From positions 1 to 64,000 of the forward strand of contig NZ_BLAD01000075.1 of assembly GCF_009687845.1 (NCBI RefSeq): a stretch of 64,000 nt of DNA, in the 5' to 3' direction. How positions within the stretch are numbered: position 1 is the stretch's first letter; the number at the start of each line of letters is the position of its first letter. The notes beneath the pieces were generated by a model. That model had not been told where the DNA came from. It searched no databases and saw nothing but the letters and a program-made list of their open reading frames with translations. Of this stretch, positions 53,276 through 62,335 are shown one piece after another. Made by a program: the position numbers and the translations under genes. This stretch comes from Acrocarpospora corrugata. Lineage in GTDB: Bacteria > Actinomycetota > Actinomycetes > Streptosporangiales > Streptosporangiaceae.

Positions 53276-53306
53276 AACCTGCACCTTCGACCTACCCGAA
53301 GGTCAA
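53276..53306 (-). promoter_or_regulatory. MerR-type promoter and operator
   Basis: On the minus strand TTGACC (53306-53301) and CAGGTT (53281-53276) are 19 bases apart, the stretched spacing that MerR activators correct by twisting DNA. The inverted repeat ACCTTCG-N7-CGAAGGT (53283-53303) fills that spacer, as expected. It overlaps the stop codon of the HxlR gene. Confidence 0.75.
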
Positions 53307-54259
53307 CCCGCCGGGCGTTCCACCGCGACCTCGTGCCCGCGCAGCGGCGCCAGGCACTGGTCGCAGCGGAGCTGGGGATGAAAGTCCTGGCCGCAGGACG
53401 GATGCGTGTACGTCATCGCGGGGCCCTCGGCCGCCCGGTGCCAGCGCTCCCCCCAGTCGACGGCGGTGCTGACGACGGGGAAGAACGCCCGGCCCTTCTC
53501 GGTGAGGTGGTAGCTGAGCCAGTCGGCGCGCTCGGCGCTCGGGCTCTGCTCGAAGACGCCCAGTTCGCAGAAGAGGCGCAGCCGCTCGGCCACGATCGTG
53601 GGCGGCGCGCCCAGGCGCTGCTCGAAGTCGCGGAACCGGTGCAGACCCTGGAAGGACGCGCCCAGGATGGCCGCCGACCAGCGGTTCCCGATCAGCGTCA
53701 TGGTCTGCGGGAAGACGCCGGCGCCCGCGCTGGTGGAGCGCCGCCGGGTGGTGGCGGCCGGAACGGACCGTTCCCACGTGCCGCTCGGGCCGAACTCGCC
53801 GACGATGTCGCGCGGGCGGACCGGCTTGCCGCAGGCGGCGCAGGTCAGGATCGGCAGGAACGGCCGGTCGCAGCGCCGGTGCGCCATGGTGGGCAGCGAC
53901 TCAACGTGCTCGGGCACCCAGGCCGCCTCCCAGGCCCAGACCGACAGCAGCACCGGCCACAGGTCGCGGCCGCGTCTGGTCAGCCGGTATTCGAGGCGGC
54001 GGGAGCGGCTCTCGTACTCGGCCTTCTCGAAGACCCCCATGCCGGTCAGGTAGGCGAGCCGCCGGGTCAGCACGGCGTGCGAGATCGGCAGCGCGGTCCG
54101 CCACTCGCCGTAGCGGCGGACGCCGAGCATCGCGTAGCGGAGCAGCAGCAGGTTCCACTCGTCGCCGACCAGGCCGAGCGTGTGGCCGATCGCGTTGGCG
54201 CCGCCCGGGGGCAGCGCGGTCGGCCGGTCCGGCGGGTGGACGAGCACGGGTGTCTCCAT
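53303..54259 (-). CDS. Double HxlR-type regulator with Cys motifs
   Basis: 318 residues. Two HxlR winged helices in tandem: residues about 25-110 (LVGDEWNLLLLRYAMLG, ALPISHAVLTRRLAYL) and 185-275 (LIGNRWSAAILGASFQG, GAPPTIVAERLRLFCEL). Cys pairs follow each: CAACGK after the first and a group CGQDF, CDQC after the second, so zinc is likely. A fused pair with metal sites is rare but known in actinobacteria; the two DNA-reading heads could bridge a symmetric operator without dimerising. It starts ten bases after the carotenoid oxygenase stop and has no clear ribosome site, so coupling is assumed. Confidence 0.85.
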   Translation of the reverse strand: METPVLVHPPDRPTALPPGGANAIGHTLGLVGDEWNLLLLRYAMLGVRRYGEWRTALPISHAVLTRRLAYLTGMGVFEKAEYESRSRRLEYRLTRRGRDLWPVLLSVWAWEAAWVPEHVESLPTMAHRRCDRPFLPILTCAACGKPVRPRDIVGEFGPSGTWERSVPAATTRRRSTSAGAGVFPQTMTLIGNRWSAAILGASFQGLHRFRDFEQRLGAPPTIVAERLRLFCELGVFEQSPSAERADWLSYHLTEKGRAFFPVVSTAVDWGERWHRAAEGPAMTYTHPSCGQDFHPQLRCDQCLAPLRGHEVAVERPAG

Positions 54260-54269
54260 CGGGAGCAAA

Positions 54270-55778
54270 TCAGAGCCGCAGTGCCTGGGCTGGTGAGTCC
54301 GCCGCGCGCCAGCCGGGGATGGTGTCCCCGGCCGCCCAGGTGGCGTGGGTGCCGCTGGAGACGCGTTCGGGCAGCTTGATCCGCGCGATCGGACCGTCCG
54401 CGATCCGGGCCGCGTCGAAGATCAGGCACTCCGAGCGATCATCGTTCATGTCGGTGGTCAGCGTAACAACGTAGCCGTCGTCTTCGGCTGAAGATCCGCT
54501 ACGGGGGGCCATGGCGGGTTCGCTGCCGTACACGCCGGCGGGCAGCCGGAACCGGTCCTCGGCGCCGGTGCGCAGGTCGTGGCGGACCAGGCCGTCGAAC
54601 AGGAACCAGCCCTCGACGCCGGTGGCCGCGTACGCGTAGCGGTAGCCGAGGCCGCCGTAGGCGCTGTTGAGCACGCCGAACTCGGTGATCGAGTCGGTCA
54701 GGCGCTCCTCCCGGCACTGGCCGGTGACCAGGTTGAGCCGCCAGCGGTGCAGCCGGGTCTGCATCCGGTCCAGCGCGAGGAAGCGGAACATGCGCTGGTA
54801 GTAGCCGCCGTCGCCGCTGTCCCTGGGTTCCGGGTCGTCCTGGAAGAACCCGTCCAGGACGATCTCGTCGCCCTCCTCGTACGCGTTGACCCAGTGCAGC
54901 ACATAGGTCGGAGCCGCCTCGAACCACCGCACCTCGGTGCCCTTGCGCGGGATCACGCCGAGCCGCAGCGGCAGTTCGGGGTGGAACCTGGCCGCGTACC
55001 TGCCCTTCGCCATCAGCTCCGGATCCCAGAACATCGGGCAGTCGTTGAGTATCGCGTAGTTCTCGGTGAACGCCATGTCGTGCGGCAGCCGGGGGCCCGG
55101 CAGCGCGATGTCCACGTAGTGGCTCAGCCGGTCGTCCGCCCCGACGACCCCGTAGTGCATGTACGGCTCATCGGTCCCGTAGTTGAAGAACAGCAGCTCC
55201 CCCGTGCGCGGATCGACCTTGGTGTGCGCCGAGACCCCGCACCCGTACGGGAACTCGCCACCCCACTCGGCCTTCCCGAGCGTCTCCAGCGTCAGCGGAT
55301 CCAGCCGGTACAGATCCCCGCACTGGTAGAAACTGGTCAGCGCCACCCCGGCGTGCACGACCACGTCCGTGCTGGACGCGTCCTTCATCCGCCCCCGCGC
55401 CCCCCACCCGTCCGCGCGCGGCGACTTGGCCGGCCGCTCCGCGATGCCCGCCCACAGCGGCTTGCCCGCCTCCGCCTCCAGCAGGAACCCGTCGGTGCGG
55501 ACGAACTTGTTCCGGTAGAACGCCTTCCCGTCCCGGAACCCGATCACGTGCACCATGCCGTCCCCGTCGAACGGGTGGTAACGCTCCAGCGCCGGATGCA
55601 CCGGATTCTCGGTGTTGCGCAGGTACACGCCGTCGAGGTCCGCGGGAATCTCCCCGACCACGGTCAGCTCGTCCGCGCGCCACTCGGCGGTCTGCGGACG
55701 CCACGGCCCGGTCCGGTACGGATGGTCGTCCTCCGCCGGCAGGGTCGACAGGACACGTCCGACGACGTCGACGTCCAC
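54270..55778 (-). CDS. Carotenoid/stilbene cleavage oxygenase (RPE65 family)
   Basis: 502 residues; AGGAG eight bases before GTG 55778. The seven-bladed family is recognised by GVYLRNTENPVHP, HPFDGDGMVH and the four iron-binding His, in VSAHTK, RLPHDMAFTENY, VLHWVNAYEEGD and, at the end, SGTHATW. The enzyme cuts a conjugated double bond with oxygen, in carotenoids, apocarotenoids or lignin-like stilbenes. Together with the thiolases and SDR next to it, the product aldehyde or ketone may be fed into a beta-oxidation-like route; this is inference from position. Confidence 0.93.
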   Translation of the reverse strand: MDVDVVGRVLSTLPAEDDHPYRTGPWRPQTAEWRADELTVVGEIPADLDGVYLRNTENPVHPALERYHPFDGDGMVHVIGFRDGKAFYRNKFVRTDGFLLEAEAGKPLWAGIAERPAKSPRADGWGARGRMKDASSTDVVVHAGVALTSFYQCGDLYRLDPLTLETLGKAEWGGEFPYGCGVSAHTKVDPRTGELLFFNYGTDEPYMHYGVVGADDRLSHYVDIALPGPRLPHDMAFTENYAILNDCPMFWDPELMAKGRYAARFHPELPLRLGVIPRKGTEVRWFEAAPTYVLHWVNAYEEGDEIVLDGFFQDDPEPRDSGDGGYYQRMFRFLALDRMQTRLHRWRLNLVTGQCREERLTDSITEFGVLNSAYGGLGYRYAYAATGVEGWFLFDGLVRHDLRTGAEDRFRLPAGVYGSEPAMAPRSGSSAEDDGYVVTLTTDMNDDRSECLIFDAARIADGPIARIKLPERVSSGTHATWAAGDTIPGWRAADSPAQALRL

Positions 55779-55790
55779 GCGGGTGCTCCT

Positions 55791-56996
55791 CTACTCGATA
55801 CCGACGACGAAGCCGACCGTGGTGGTCGTGCTGCCGCCGATGTTCAGCGTTCCGAACCGGCGCGCCCCTTCGACCTGGTAGGCCCCGGCCCGGCCGGTGA
55901 CCTGCCGGCTGGCGTCCAGGACCATCCGGACCCCGGTGGCCCCGACCGGATGGCCGCCGCCGATCAGCCCGCCGCTCGGGTTGACCGGGATGCGCCCGCC
56001 GAGTTCCAGGTCGCCGTTCTCGACGGCCTTCCAGCTCTCGCCGGGGCCGGTGATGCCGAAGTGGTCGATGGCCGCGTACTCGGACATGGTGAAGCAGTCG
56101 TGGGTCTCGATCCCGTCGAGCGCGTCCACACCGGGGATGCCGGCCCGCGCGAAGGCGTCCAGGATGGTGTTGCGCACGTGCGGCAGCACATAGGGGTCGG
56201 CGGCGCTGCGTTCCAGCTTCTGGGCGAGCGGCAGCCCGACCGTGCGATGCCCCCAGCCCTGGATGCGGGCCTTCCGCGCCTTCGTACGGGCCGCGAAACG
56301 CTCGCTCACCAGCACGACCCCGGCGGCGCCGTCGGTGATCTGGCTGCAGTCGGTCCGGCGGACCCGGCCTTCGACGATCGGGTTGAGGGTGTCGTCGTCG
56401 GTGAAGCTGGCCTCGGTGAAGGTCCAGCCGCGGGTCTGCGCGTTCGGGTTGGCGCGGGCGTTGCGGAAGTTGAGTTCGGCGATGGCGCGCAGGTGCGCGT
56501 CGTCCAGGCCGTAGCGGCGGTCGTACTCGTCAGCGAGCGCGCTGAACATGTACGGCCACATGAACCGGGCGTCCTCGCCCTCGTGGCCGACCCAGGCGGC
56601 GGCGCCGAGATGCCCGGCCGCGTCGTCGCCGGAGACGGTGCGTTCCAGTTCGAGGCCGAGCACGAGGGCGCAGTCGTACCGGCCGGATTCGAGGTCGGCC
56701 ATGGCGGCGAGCAGGGCGACGCCGCCGGAGGCGCAGGCGGCTTCGTGCCGGGCGGCGGGGACTTCCCAGAATTCGGGGCGCACGGTGGCGGGCATGCCGC
56801 CAAGCTGGCCCTGCCGGGTGAAGAGCTGGCCGAAGGCGTTGCCGACGTGGATGACACCGATGTCGGCGGCGTCCACTCCCGCGTCCTCCAGAGTGCCGGC
56901 CGTGACCGCTTCGGTGAGATCGGCGAACTCCTGGTCATCCCGGCACCAGTTACGAGCGAAGTCCGTTTGGTGACCACCCAGGATCCATACTGACAT
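55791..56996 (-). CDS. Thiolase-fold acyltransferase, SCP-x-like
   Basis: 401 residues. The first-half nucleophile region is HEAACASGGVALL, the second half has ETHDCFTMSEYAAID and GGLIGGGHPVGATGVRMV, which is the arrangement of SCP-x / lipid-transfer thiolases that act on branched or steroid side chains. ATG 56996 with AAGGA just upstream. It is divergent to a second thiolase and cotranscribed with the carotenoid oxygenase. Reaction: thiolytic cleavage of a 3-ketoacyl-CoA, or the reverse. Confidence 0.9.
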   Translation of the reverse strand: MSVWILGGHQTDFARNWCRDDQEFADLTEAVTAGTLEDAGVDAADIGVIHVGNAFGQLFTRQGQLGGMPATVRPEFWEVPAARHEAACASGGVALLAAMADLESGRYDCALVLGLELERTVSGDDAAGHLGAAAWVGHEGEDARFMWPYMFSALADEYDRRYGLDDAHLRAIAELNFRNARANPNAQTRGWTFTEASFTDDDTLNPIVEGRVRRTDCSQITDGAAGVVLVSERFAARTKARKARIQGWGHRTVGLPLAQKLERSAADPYVLPHVRNTILDAFARAGIPGVDALDGIETHDCFTMSEYAAIDHFGITGPGESWKAVENGDLELGGRIPVNPSGGLIGGGHPVGATGVRMVLDASRQVTGRAGAYQVEGARRFGTLNIGGSTTTTVGFVVGIE

Positions 56997-57062
56997 GGTT
57001 CCTTACTACAATAACGAGAGTTGCGCGTCAACGAAGCAGCACGTCGCAGAGAGGCGTAAACC

Positions 57063-58262
57063 GTGTCCGACGTCTTCCTCTTGGAGTACCTCCGCACCCC
57101 CCGGGCGAAGGGCTCGGCCCGCGGTTCGCTGCACCATCGGAGCCCGGTGGATCTGGTCGCGGCGCTGCAGACGGCCATCGTCGGCCGTACCGGCCTGGAT
57201 CCCGGCGCGGTCGAGGACGTGATCGTCGGCTCCGCCTCCCAGGTCGGCGAGCAGGGCGCCAACCTGGCCAGGACGGCGACGCTGCTGGCCGGGTGGGGCG
57301 ACGGCGTGCCCGGCGGGACGGTCAACCGGTTCTGCGCGTCCGGCATCGACGCGGTGGCCCAGACCTCGGCCAGGATCCGCGCCGGGGAGATCGGCCTGGC
57401 CGTGGCGGGCGGCGTGGAGAGCGTCTCCCGGGTGCCGATGTACAGCGACCGGGGGCCGCTCTGGTCCGACCCGGAGACGGTCGAGCGGATCGGCTCCATC
57501 CACATGGGCGTGGCCGCCGACCTGAACGCCACCATCGACGGCTGGACCCGCGACCAGCTGGACGCCTACGCGGTGGAGACCCACGGCAAGGCGGCCGCCG
57601 CCTGGGACCGCGGCGACCACGCCCGATCCGTCCTGCCGATGACCCGCGCCGACGGCAGCGTCTTCGACCGGGACGAGCTGATCCGCCCCGGCACCACGGC
57701 CGAGAGCCTGGCCGCGCTCGCCCCCGCCTTCGCCGGGCTCGGGCAGGACCATCTGGCCCTGGCCGCCTACCCGGAGGTCGGCGCGATCGACCACCTGCAC
57801 ACGGTCGGCAGCTCCCCCGCCCTGGCCGACGGCGCGGCCCTGATCCTGCTCGGCACCCGCGAGCAGGCGGAGCGGCACGGCCTGCGCCCCCGCGCCCGGG
57901 TCATCGCCGCCGCCACCGCCGCCGTCAACCCGGTGCTCATGCTCACCGCCGGCCAGGAGGCGATCGAGAAGCTCCTGGCCAGGGCCGGGCTCACCCCCGC
58001 CGACATCGACGTCTACGAGTTCGCCGAAGCCTTCTCCGCGCTCTGCCTGCGGCTGCGGCGCGACCTCGGGCCCGGCCCCGACCGGCTCAACCCGGGCGGC
58101 GGCACGATCGCCATGGGCCACGCCTTCGGCGCCACCGGCGCGATCATGGTCGGCGGCTGCGCCGACGCCCTGGAACGCCTCGGCGGCCGGTACGGCGTGG
58201 CCGCCGTCAGCGGCGCGGCCGGCCTCGGCGTCGCCGTCCTGATCGAGCGGGTGGCCGCGTGA
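57063..58262 (+). CDS. Acetyl-CoA acetyltransferase-like thiolase with altered active site
   Basis: 399 residues from GTG 57063 with GAGAGG upstream. The nucleophile Cys91 is kept in NRFCASGID, and His353 in [14 protein letters not shown]. Two other thiolase residues are not: NEAF is AEAF ([12 protein letters not shown]) and the second active-site Cys, normally in CxGGGxG, is Ser in [11 protein letters not shown]. Such a protein could still acylate through Cys91 but may not exchange CoA normally. The gene overlaps the SDR gene by GTGA. It probably acts together with the divergent SCP-x thiolase, perhaps as its partner subunit. Confidence 0.88.
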   Translation: MSDVFLLEYLRTPRAKGSARGSLHHRSPVDLVAALQTAIVGRTGLDPGAVEDVIVGSASQVGEQGANLARTATLLAGWGDGVPGGTVNRFCASGIDAVAQTSARIRAGEIGLAVAGGVESVSRVPMYSDRGPLWSDPETVERIGSIHMGVAADLNATIDGWTRDQLDAYAVETHGKAAAAWDRGDHARSVLPMTRADGSVFDRDELIRPGTTAESLAALAPAFAGLGQDHLALAAYPEVGAIDHLHTVGSSPALADGAALILLGTREQAERHGLRPRARVIAAATAAVNPVLMLTAGQEAIEKLLARAGLTPADIDVYEFAEAFSALCLRLRRDLGPGPDRLNPGGGTIAMGHAFGATGAIMVGGCADALERLGGRYGVAAVSGAAGLGVAVLIERVAA

Positions 58263-59140
58263 CCCCCCTCAAGGGCAAGGTCATCGTCATCACCGGCGGC
58301 GGGCGCGGCCTCGGCCGCGCGTTCGCCCTGCACCTGGCCCGCCAGGGCGCCCGGCTGGTGATCAACAACCGCAACCGGCTGGTCGACAAGCACGGCCTCG
58401 GCCCCGCCGACCACGTGGTCGCCGAGATCAGAGACCTGGGCGGCGAGGCCGTCGCCGAACACGGCGACGTGGGCGACCCCGCCACCGCCGGGCACCTGGT
58501 CGAGCTGGCGATGGACATCTGGGGACGCATCGACGCCTGCGTGACCAGCGCCGCCGTCAGCCGCCCGGTCATGTTCCACCGCTCCACCGCCGAGGCGTTC
58601 GAGTCGATCATCCGGACCAACGTGCTCGGCACCGCCCAGGTCGCCGCCGCCTGCTCCGTCGTCATGCGCGAGCAGCGGTACGGCCGGATCGTGCTGCTCG
58701 CCTCCACCGCCGGGCTGCACGGCGAACCCACGGTCTCCGCCTACGCGGCCAGCAAGGGCGCGGTCATCGCGCTCGGCCGCTCGATCGCCGCCGAGGGCGC
58801 GCCACGGGGAGTGCACACCAACGTCCTGCTTCCCTATGCGCTGACCCAGCTGACCGACACCAAGATGGCCGAGCAGTATCGCGACGTCATGGACCCCGCG
58901 TCGGTCGCGCCGGTGGTCGCCGCGCTCTGCGATCCCGCCTGCACGCTCAACGGGGAAGTGATCGTCGCGGCCGGGTCCGGCCTCCGCGCCGCCGACGCGG
59001 TCGAGTGGGGCACGGTCCCCGTGACGCCGGGCTGCCCCGAGGGGCTGGCCGAGCTGCTGGCGCGGAGCCGGGCGGGCACCGCGCACCGGTACGGCAACGC
59101 CCACCTCGGCTTCCTGGACTTCGCGGAGGAGCTGCCCTGA
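58259..59140 (+). CDS. Short-chain dehydrogenase/reductase
   Basis: 293 residues from GTG 58259. NAD(P)-site [16 protein letters not shown], catalytic Ser in [10 protein letters not shown] and YAASK. It has extra residues after the first strand ([15 protein letters not shown]), as in the multifunctional-enzyme-type 3-hydroxyacyl-CoA dehydrogenases of actinobacteria, which fits an oxidation step before thiolysis. The C-terminal 60 residues form a tail not needed for the SDR fold. Cotranslated with the thiolase. Confidence 0.92.
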   Translation: MTPLKGKVIVITGGGRGLGRAFALHLARQGARLVINNRNRLVDKHGLGPADHVVAEIRDLGGEAVAEHGDVGDPATAGHLVELAMDIWGRIDACVTSAAVSRPVMFHRSTAEAFESIIRTNVLGTAQVAAACSVVMREQRYGRIVLLASTAGLHGEPTVSAYAASKGAVIALGRSIAAEGAPRGVHTNVLLPYALTQLTDTKMAEQYRDVMDPASVAPVVAALCDPACTLNGEVIVAAGSGLRAADAVEWGTVPVTPGCPEGLAELLARSRAGTAHRYGNAHLGFLDFAEELP

Positions 59141-59181
59141 GTTCTTCCCGCTGCCCCCCGAACGCGCCTAACATCTGCCAG

Positions 59182-60411
59182 GTGCTGATCGACCATGTGG
59201 AGGTGCTGGTCTCCAGCCCCGGCCGCAACTTCGTCACCCTGCGCGTCCGCACCGCCGACGGCCTCACCGGCTACGGCGACGCCACCCTCAACGGCCGCGA
59301 ACTCGCCGTCGCCGCCTACCTCCAGGAACACGTGGTCCCGCTGCTGACCGGCCGGGACGCGCACCGCATCGAGGACACCTGGCAGTACCTCTACCGGGGG
59401 GCGTACTGGCGGCGCGGCCCCGTCACCATGGCCGCCATCGCCGCCGTCGACACCGCCCTCTGGGACCTCAAGGCCAAGGTCGCCGGGCTCCCCCTCTACC
59501 AGCTGCTCGGCGGCCGATCCAGGGACGCCTGCCTGGTGTACGGCCACGCCTCAGGCAACACCCTCCCGGAACTGTTCGACTCGATCAGGGCCCACCTGGA
59601 AAAGGGCTACCGCGCCCTCAGAATCCAGACCGGCCTGCCCGGCATGTCCACCGTGTACGGCGTCGCCAGCTCCCCCGCCGCGGCCGGCGAACGCTACGAC
59701 TACGAACCGGCCCGCGCCACCGCGCTCCCGGTCGAGGAACGCTGGGACACCCGCCTCTACCTGCGCCACCTGCCCACCGTCTTCGAGGCGGTACGCGCCG
59801 AGTTCGGCCCGGAACTACCCCTGCTGCACGACAGCCACCACCGCCTGACACCCATCCAGGCGGCGTCCCTGGGCAAGGCCCTGGAACCGTACGACCTGTT
59901 CTGGCTGGAGGACGTGACCCCGGCCGAGAACCAGGAGGCGCTGCGGCTGGTCCGGCGGCACACCACGACACCGCTCGCGATCGGCGAGGTGTTCAACACG
60001 ATCTGGGACTACCAGACGCTGATCCGCGAGCAGCTGATCGACTACGTGCGGTCCCCGGTGACGCACGCGGGCGGCATCACCGCGCTCCGCCGTATCTTCG
60101 ACTACGCGGCGATGTATCAGGTCAAGTCGGGGATTCACGGCCCTACGGACATCTCGCCGGTCGGGCTGGCGGCGGCGCTGCATCTGGGGGTCGCGATCCA
60201 CAATTTCGGCATCCAGGAGTACATGCCGCACACCTCCGACACCGATGCGGTGTTCCGGCCGTCCTACCGGTTCGCCGGGGGTTCGCTGGCGCCCGGCGAG
60301 GAGCCCGGGATCGGGATCGACTACGACGACGTGGCCGCGGCGCGGTTTCCGTACAAGGCGGCCTATCTGCCCGTCAACCGCCTGCTCGACGGGACGGTGC
60401 ACGACTGGTGA
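59182..60411 (+). CDS. Mannonate-dehydratase-type enolase-superfamily enzyme
   Basis: 409 residues from GTG 59182. It matches the ManD/RspA family: [61 protein letters not shown], metal ligands Asp in LLHDSHHR, Glu in FWLEDVTP and Glu in [11 protein letters not shown], and [11 protein letters not shown]. The class dehydrates D-mannonate or related acid sugars to 2-keto-3-deoxy acids, though many members have low activity. It lies 41 bases after the SDR gene on the same strand. The presence of a sugar-acid enzyme beside thiolases is unexplained. Convergent with the DUF574 gene (one base apart). Confidence 0.9.
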   Translation: MLIDHVEVLVSSPGRNFVTLRVRTADGLTGYGDATLNGRELAVAAYLQEHVVPLLTGRDAHRIEDTWQYLYRGAYWRRGPVTMAAIAAVDTALWDLKAKVAGLPLYQLLGGRSRDACLVYGHASGNTLPELFDSIRAHLEKGYRALRIQTGLPGMSTVYGVASSPAAAGERYDYEPARATALPVEERWDTRLYLRHLPTVFEAVRAEFGPELPLLHDSHHRLTPIQAASLGKALEPYDLFWLEDVTPAENQEALRLVRRHTTTPLAIGEVFNTIWDYQTLIREQLIDYVRSPVTHAGGITALRRIFDYAAMYQVKSGIHGPTDISPVGLAAALHLGVAIHNFGIQEYMPHTSDTDAVFRPSYRFAGGSLAPGEEPGIGIDYDDVAAARFPYKAAYLPVNRLLDGTVHDW

Positions 60412-60412
60412 G

Positions 60413-61219
60413 TCAGGGCTTGTAGGCGACGCCGCCGTACTGCCAGACCTGGCGGTCGGTGTAGTCGGTGCCCGGCTCCGGGTGCCACTGCGGGAGCGAG
60501 ACCACGCCGGGCGGGAGCAGCTGGAGGCCGTCGAACATGGCGGCCACCTGCTCAGGGGTGCGGAGCCTGATCGCGGTGGCCCCGCTGGCGTTCCAGGCCG
60601 CGGCGGCCAGGTCCATCTCCGGGCTGACCACGCTGTGCGCGATGCCGACGTAGCTGCCGGGCGGGAGCGCGTCCACCAGCACCCCGAGCGCGTCATGGGC
60701 CAGGGTGTCATCGGTCACGAAGTCCAGCACGCCCATCAGCATCAGGCCGATCGGCCGGGCGAAGCACAGGGTGTCGGTGGCGGCCTGCAGGATGGGCTCA
60801 GGGTCGCGCAGGTCGGCGTCGATGTAGTCGGTCCGGCCTTCCGGGGTGCCCCGGAGCATGGCTCTGGCGTGGATCAGCACGATCGGGTCGTTGTCCACGT
60901 AGACGATCTTGGCGGCGGGGTTGACCCGCTGCGCCACCTCGTGGGTGTTGTTCACCGTCGGGTTGCCCGTGCCCACGTCCAGGAACTGGTCGATCTTCGC
61001 GCGGCCCGCCAGGAAGCGGACCACCCGCCCGATGAACTGCCGTTCGGCCCTGGCGATGATCGGCAGACCGGGCATCACCCGCACGATCAGGTCGCCGATC
61101 TCGCGGTCCGAAGGGTAGTTGTCGGTACCGCCAAGCCAGTAGTCCCAGACTCGGGCCGGATGCGGCACCGTGGTATCGATCCGGCGCAACGACCTGGACC
61201 TTTGCGCCTGCTGGGTCAT
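60413..61219 (-). CDS. DUF574 (SAV2177-like) SAM-dependent methyltransferase
   Basis: 268 residues. ATG 61219 follows GAGGGGAC; a longer frame to 61345 has no ribosome site. The family opener IDTTVPHPARVWDYWLGG and DNYPSDREIG is plain, then the SAM pocket FLDVGTGNPTVNNTHEVAQ and VYVDNDPIVLIHA. These proteins are found in large numbers in actinomycetes with unknown acceptors. It is a single gene with a divergent neighbour. Confidence 0.95.
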   Translation of the reverse strand: MTQQAQRSRSLRRIDTTVPHPARVWDYWLGGTDNYPSDREIGDLIVRVMPGLPIIARAERQFIGRVVRFLAGRAKIDQFLDVGTGNPTVNNTHEVAQRVNPAAKIVYVDNDPIVLIHARAMLRGTPEGRTDYIDADLRDPEPILQAATDTLCFARPIGLMLMGVLDFVTDDTLAHDALGVLVDALPPGSYVGIAHSVVSPEMDLAAAAWNASGATAIRLRTPEQVAAMFDGLQLLPPGVVSLPQWHPEPGTDYTDRQVWQYGGVAYKP

Positions 61220-61536
61220 GACGTCCCCTCTTTCGCTATGACCTTCAAGCTTAAACGAGCACACCCCTACAAATGGGGACGAAGCACCCAAATAGCCGCA
61301 ATCCACACCCCACTCCTGGCATAGATATCCGAATATTTCGGGCATCCGACCATGGCAACGTATGCAGCCGGGAGGGGCGGACCGGCCGGCTGCGGCGGGG
61401 CCGGCGTCACACTTGTCACCGAAACAGGTAAATGCACGGCAAAATGGACTTTCATGCCGCGAACGAGGGAACCGTCCAGCGCGGGTTCCGGCGTCGATCC
61501 CGTTGCCCGTCCCCGCTCCAGCTCCCCGGAACCACC
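61220..61536. other. Divergent intergenic region, 317 bases
   Basis: It holds the promoter region of the DUF574 gene and the unclear upstream part of the TPR gene. An ATG at 61432 in frame with the TPR protein exists, but the 35 residues it would add do not look like protein. Nothing else seen. Confidence 0.5.
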
Positions 61537-62334
61537 ATGATCGAGTTCGACGACACCGCCGACCTGGGCGTGCTCCACACCCGCAGGGGCCGCCTCGACC
61601 TGGCCCTCGCGCACCACGCCGGCTCCGCCGCCATCGCCGGGGGCCTGGGCGACCATCGCCTGCGGGCGATCGCGCTCGGCGGCGTCGGCGAGGTCCTGCA
61701 CCTCCAGGGCCGCCCGGCCGAGGCGGTCGAACGCCTCACCGAGGCCCTCAGCCTGCTGGACGGGGACGCCGAGTCCATCGCCCCGCTCAACACGCTCGCC
61801 CTGGCCTACCGCGACCTCGGCCACCTCGACGACGCCCTGCGCACCGCCCGCGCCGCCGTCGGACGCGCCGCCGGGGCCGCCACCCTCACCACGCTGGCCA
61901 CCATCCTGCTCCGGCTCGGCGACCCGGGAACGGCGCTCGCCCACGCGACCGACGCCCAGCGCCTGGCCACCGCGGCACACGAGCGGATCGAGGCGTCCCT
62001 CACGCTCACCGCCATCCACACCTCGCTCGCCCAGTACGACCGGGCCCACCCGCACGCCCGGCAGGCGCTGACCCTGTCAGAACCCGGCTACCGCCTGCTC
62101 CACGGCAACGCCATGACCGCCCTGGCCACCCTGCACCACTGCGCCGGCCGCCCTGCCGAGGCCCACCTGCACGCGACCAGGGCCCTCCAGATCCACCAGG
62201 AGACCGGCCATCTGCCCGGCGAGGCGCAGACCCACCTGATCCTGGCCCACACCGCGCCCGGCGAGTTCCGCGCGTTCCACCTGCGCGCGGCCTTCACCCT
62301 GTTCGCCCAGCTCGGGGCTAATTTTAGAGCTTAG
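61537..62334 (+). CDS. TPR protein, likely orphan C-terminus of an AfsR-type regulator
   Basis: 265 residues from ATG 61537. It consists of about six TPRs (LGVLHTRRGRLDLALAHHA, LGGVGEVLHLQGRPAEAVERL, LALAYRDLGHLDDALRTA) and ends FRAFHLRAAFTLFAQLGA. This is the C-terminal arrangement of AfsR/SARP or NB-ARC regulators, but no DNA-binding or ATPase part is upstream. No convincing ribosome site. It may be a relic that is still translated, or a small adapter protein. The stop lies next to that of the convergent ROK gene. Confidence 0.68.
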   Translation: MIEFDDTADLGVLHTRRGRLDLALAHHAGSAAIAGGLGDHRLRAIALGGVGEVLHLQGRPAEAVERLTEALSLLDGDAESIAPLNTLALAYRDLGHLDDALRTARAAVGRAAGAATLTTLATILLRLGDPGTALAHATDAQRLATAAHERIEASLTLTAIHTSLAQYDRAHPHARQALTLSEPGYRLLHGNAMTALATLHHCAGRPAEAHLHATRALQIHQETGHLPGEAQTHLILAHTAPGEFRAFHLRAAFTLFAQLGANFRA

Positions 62335-62335
62335 T

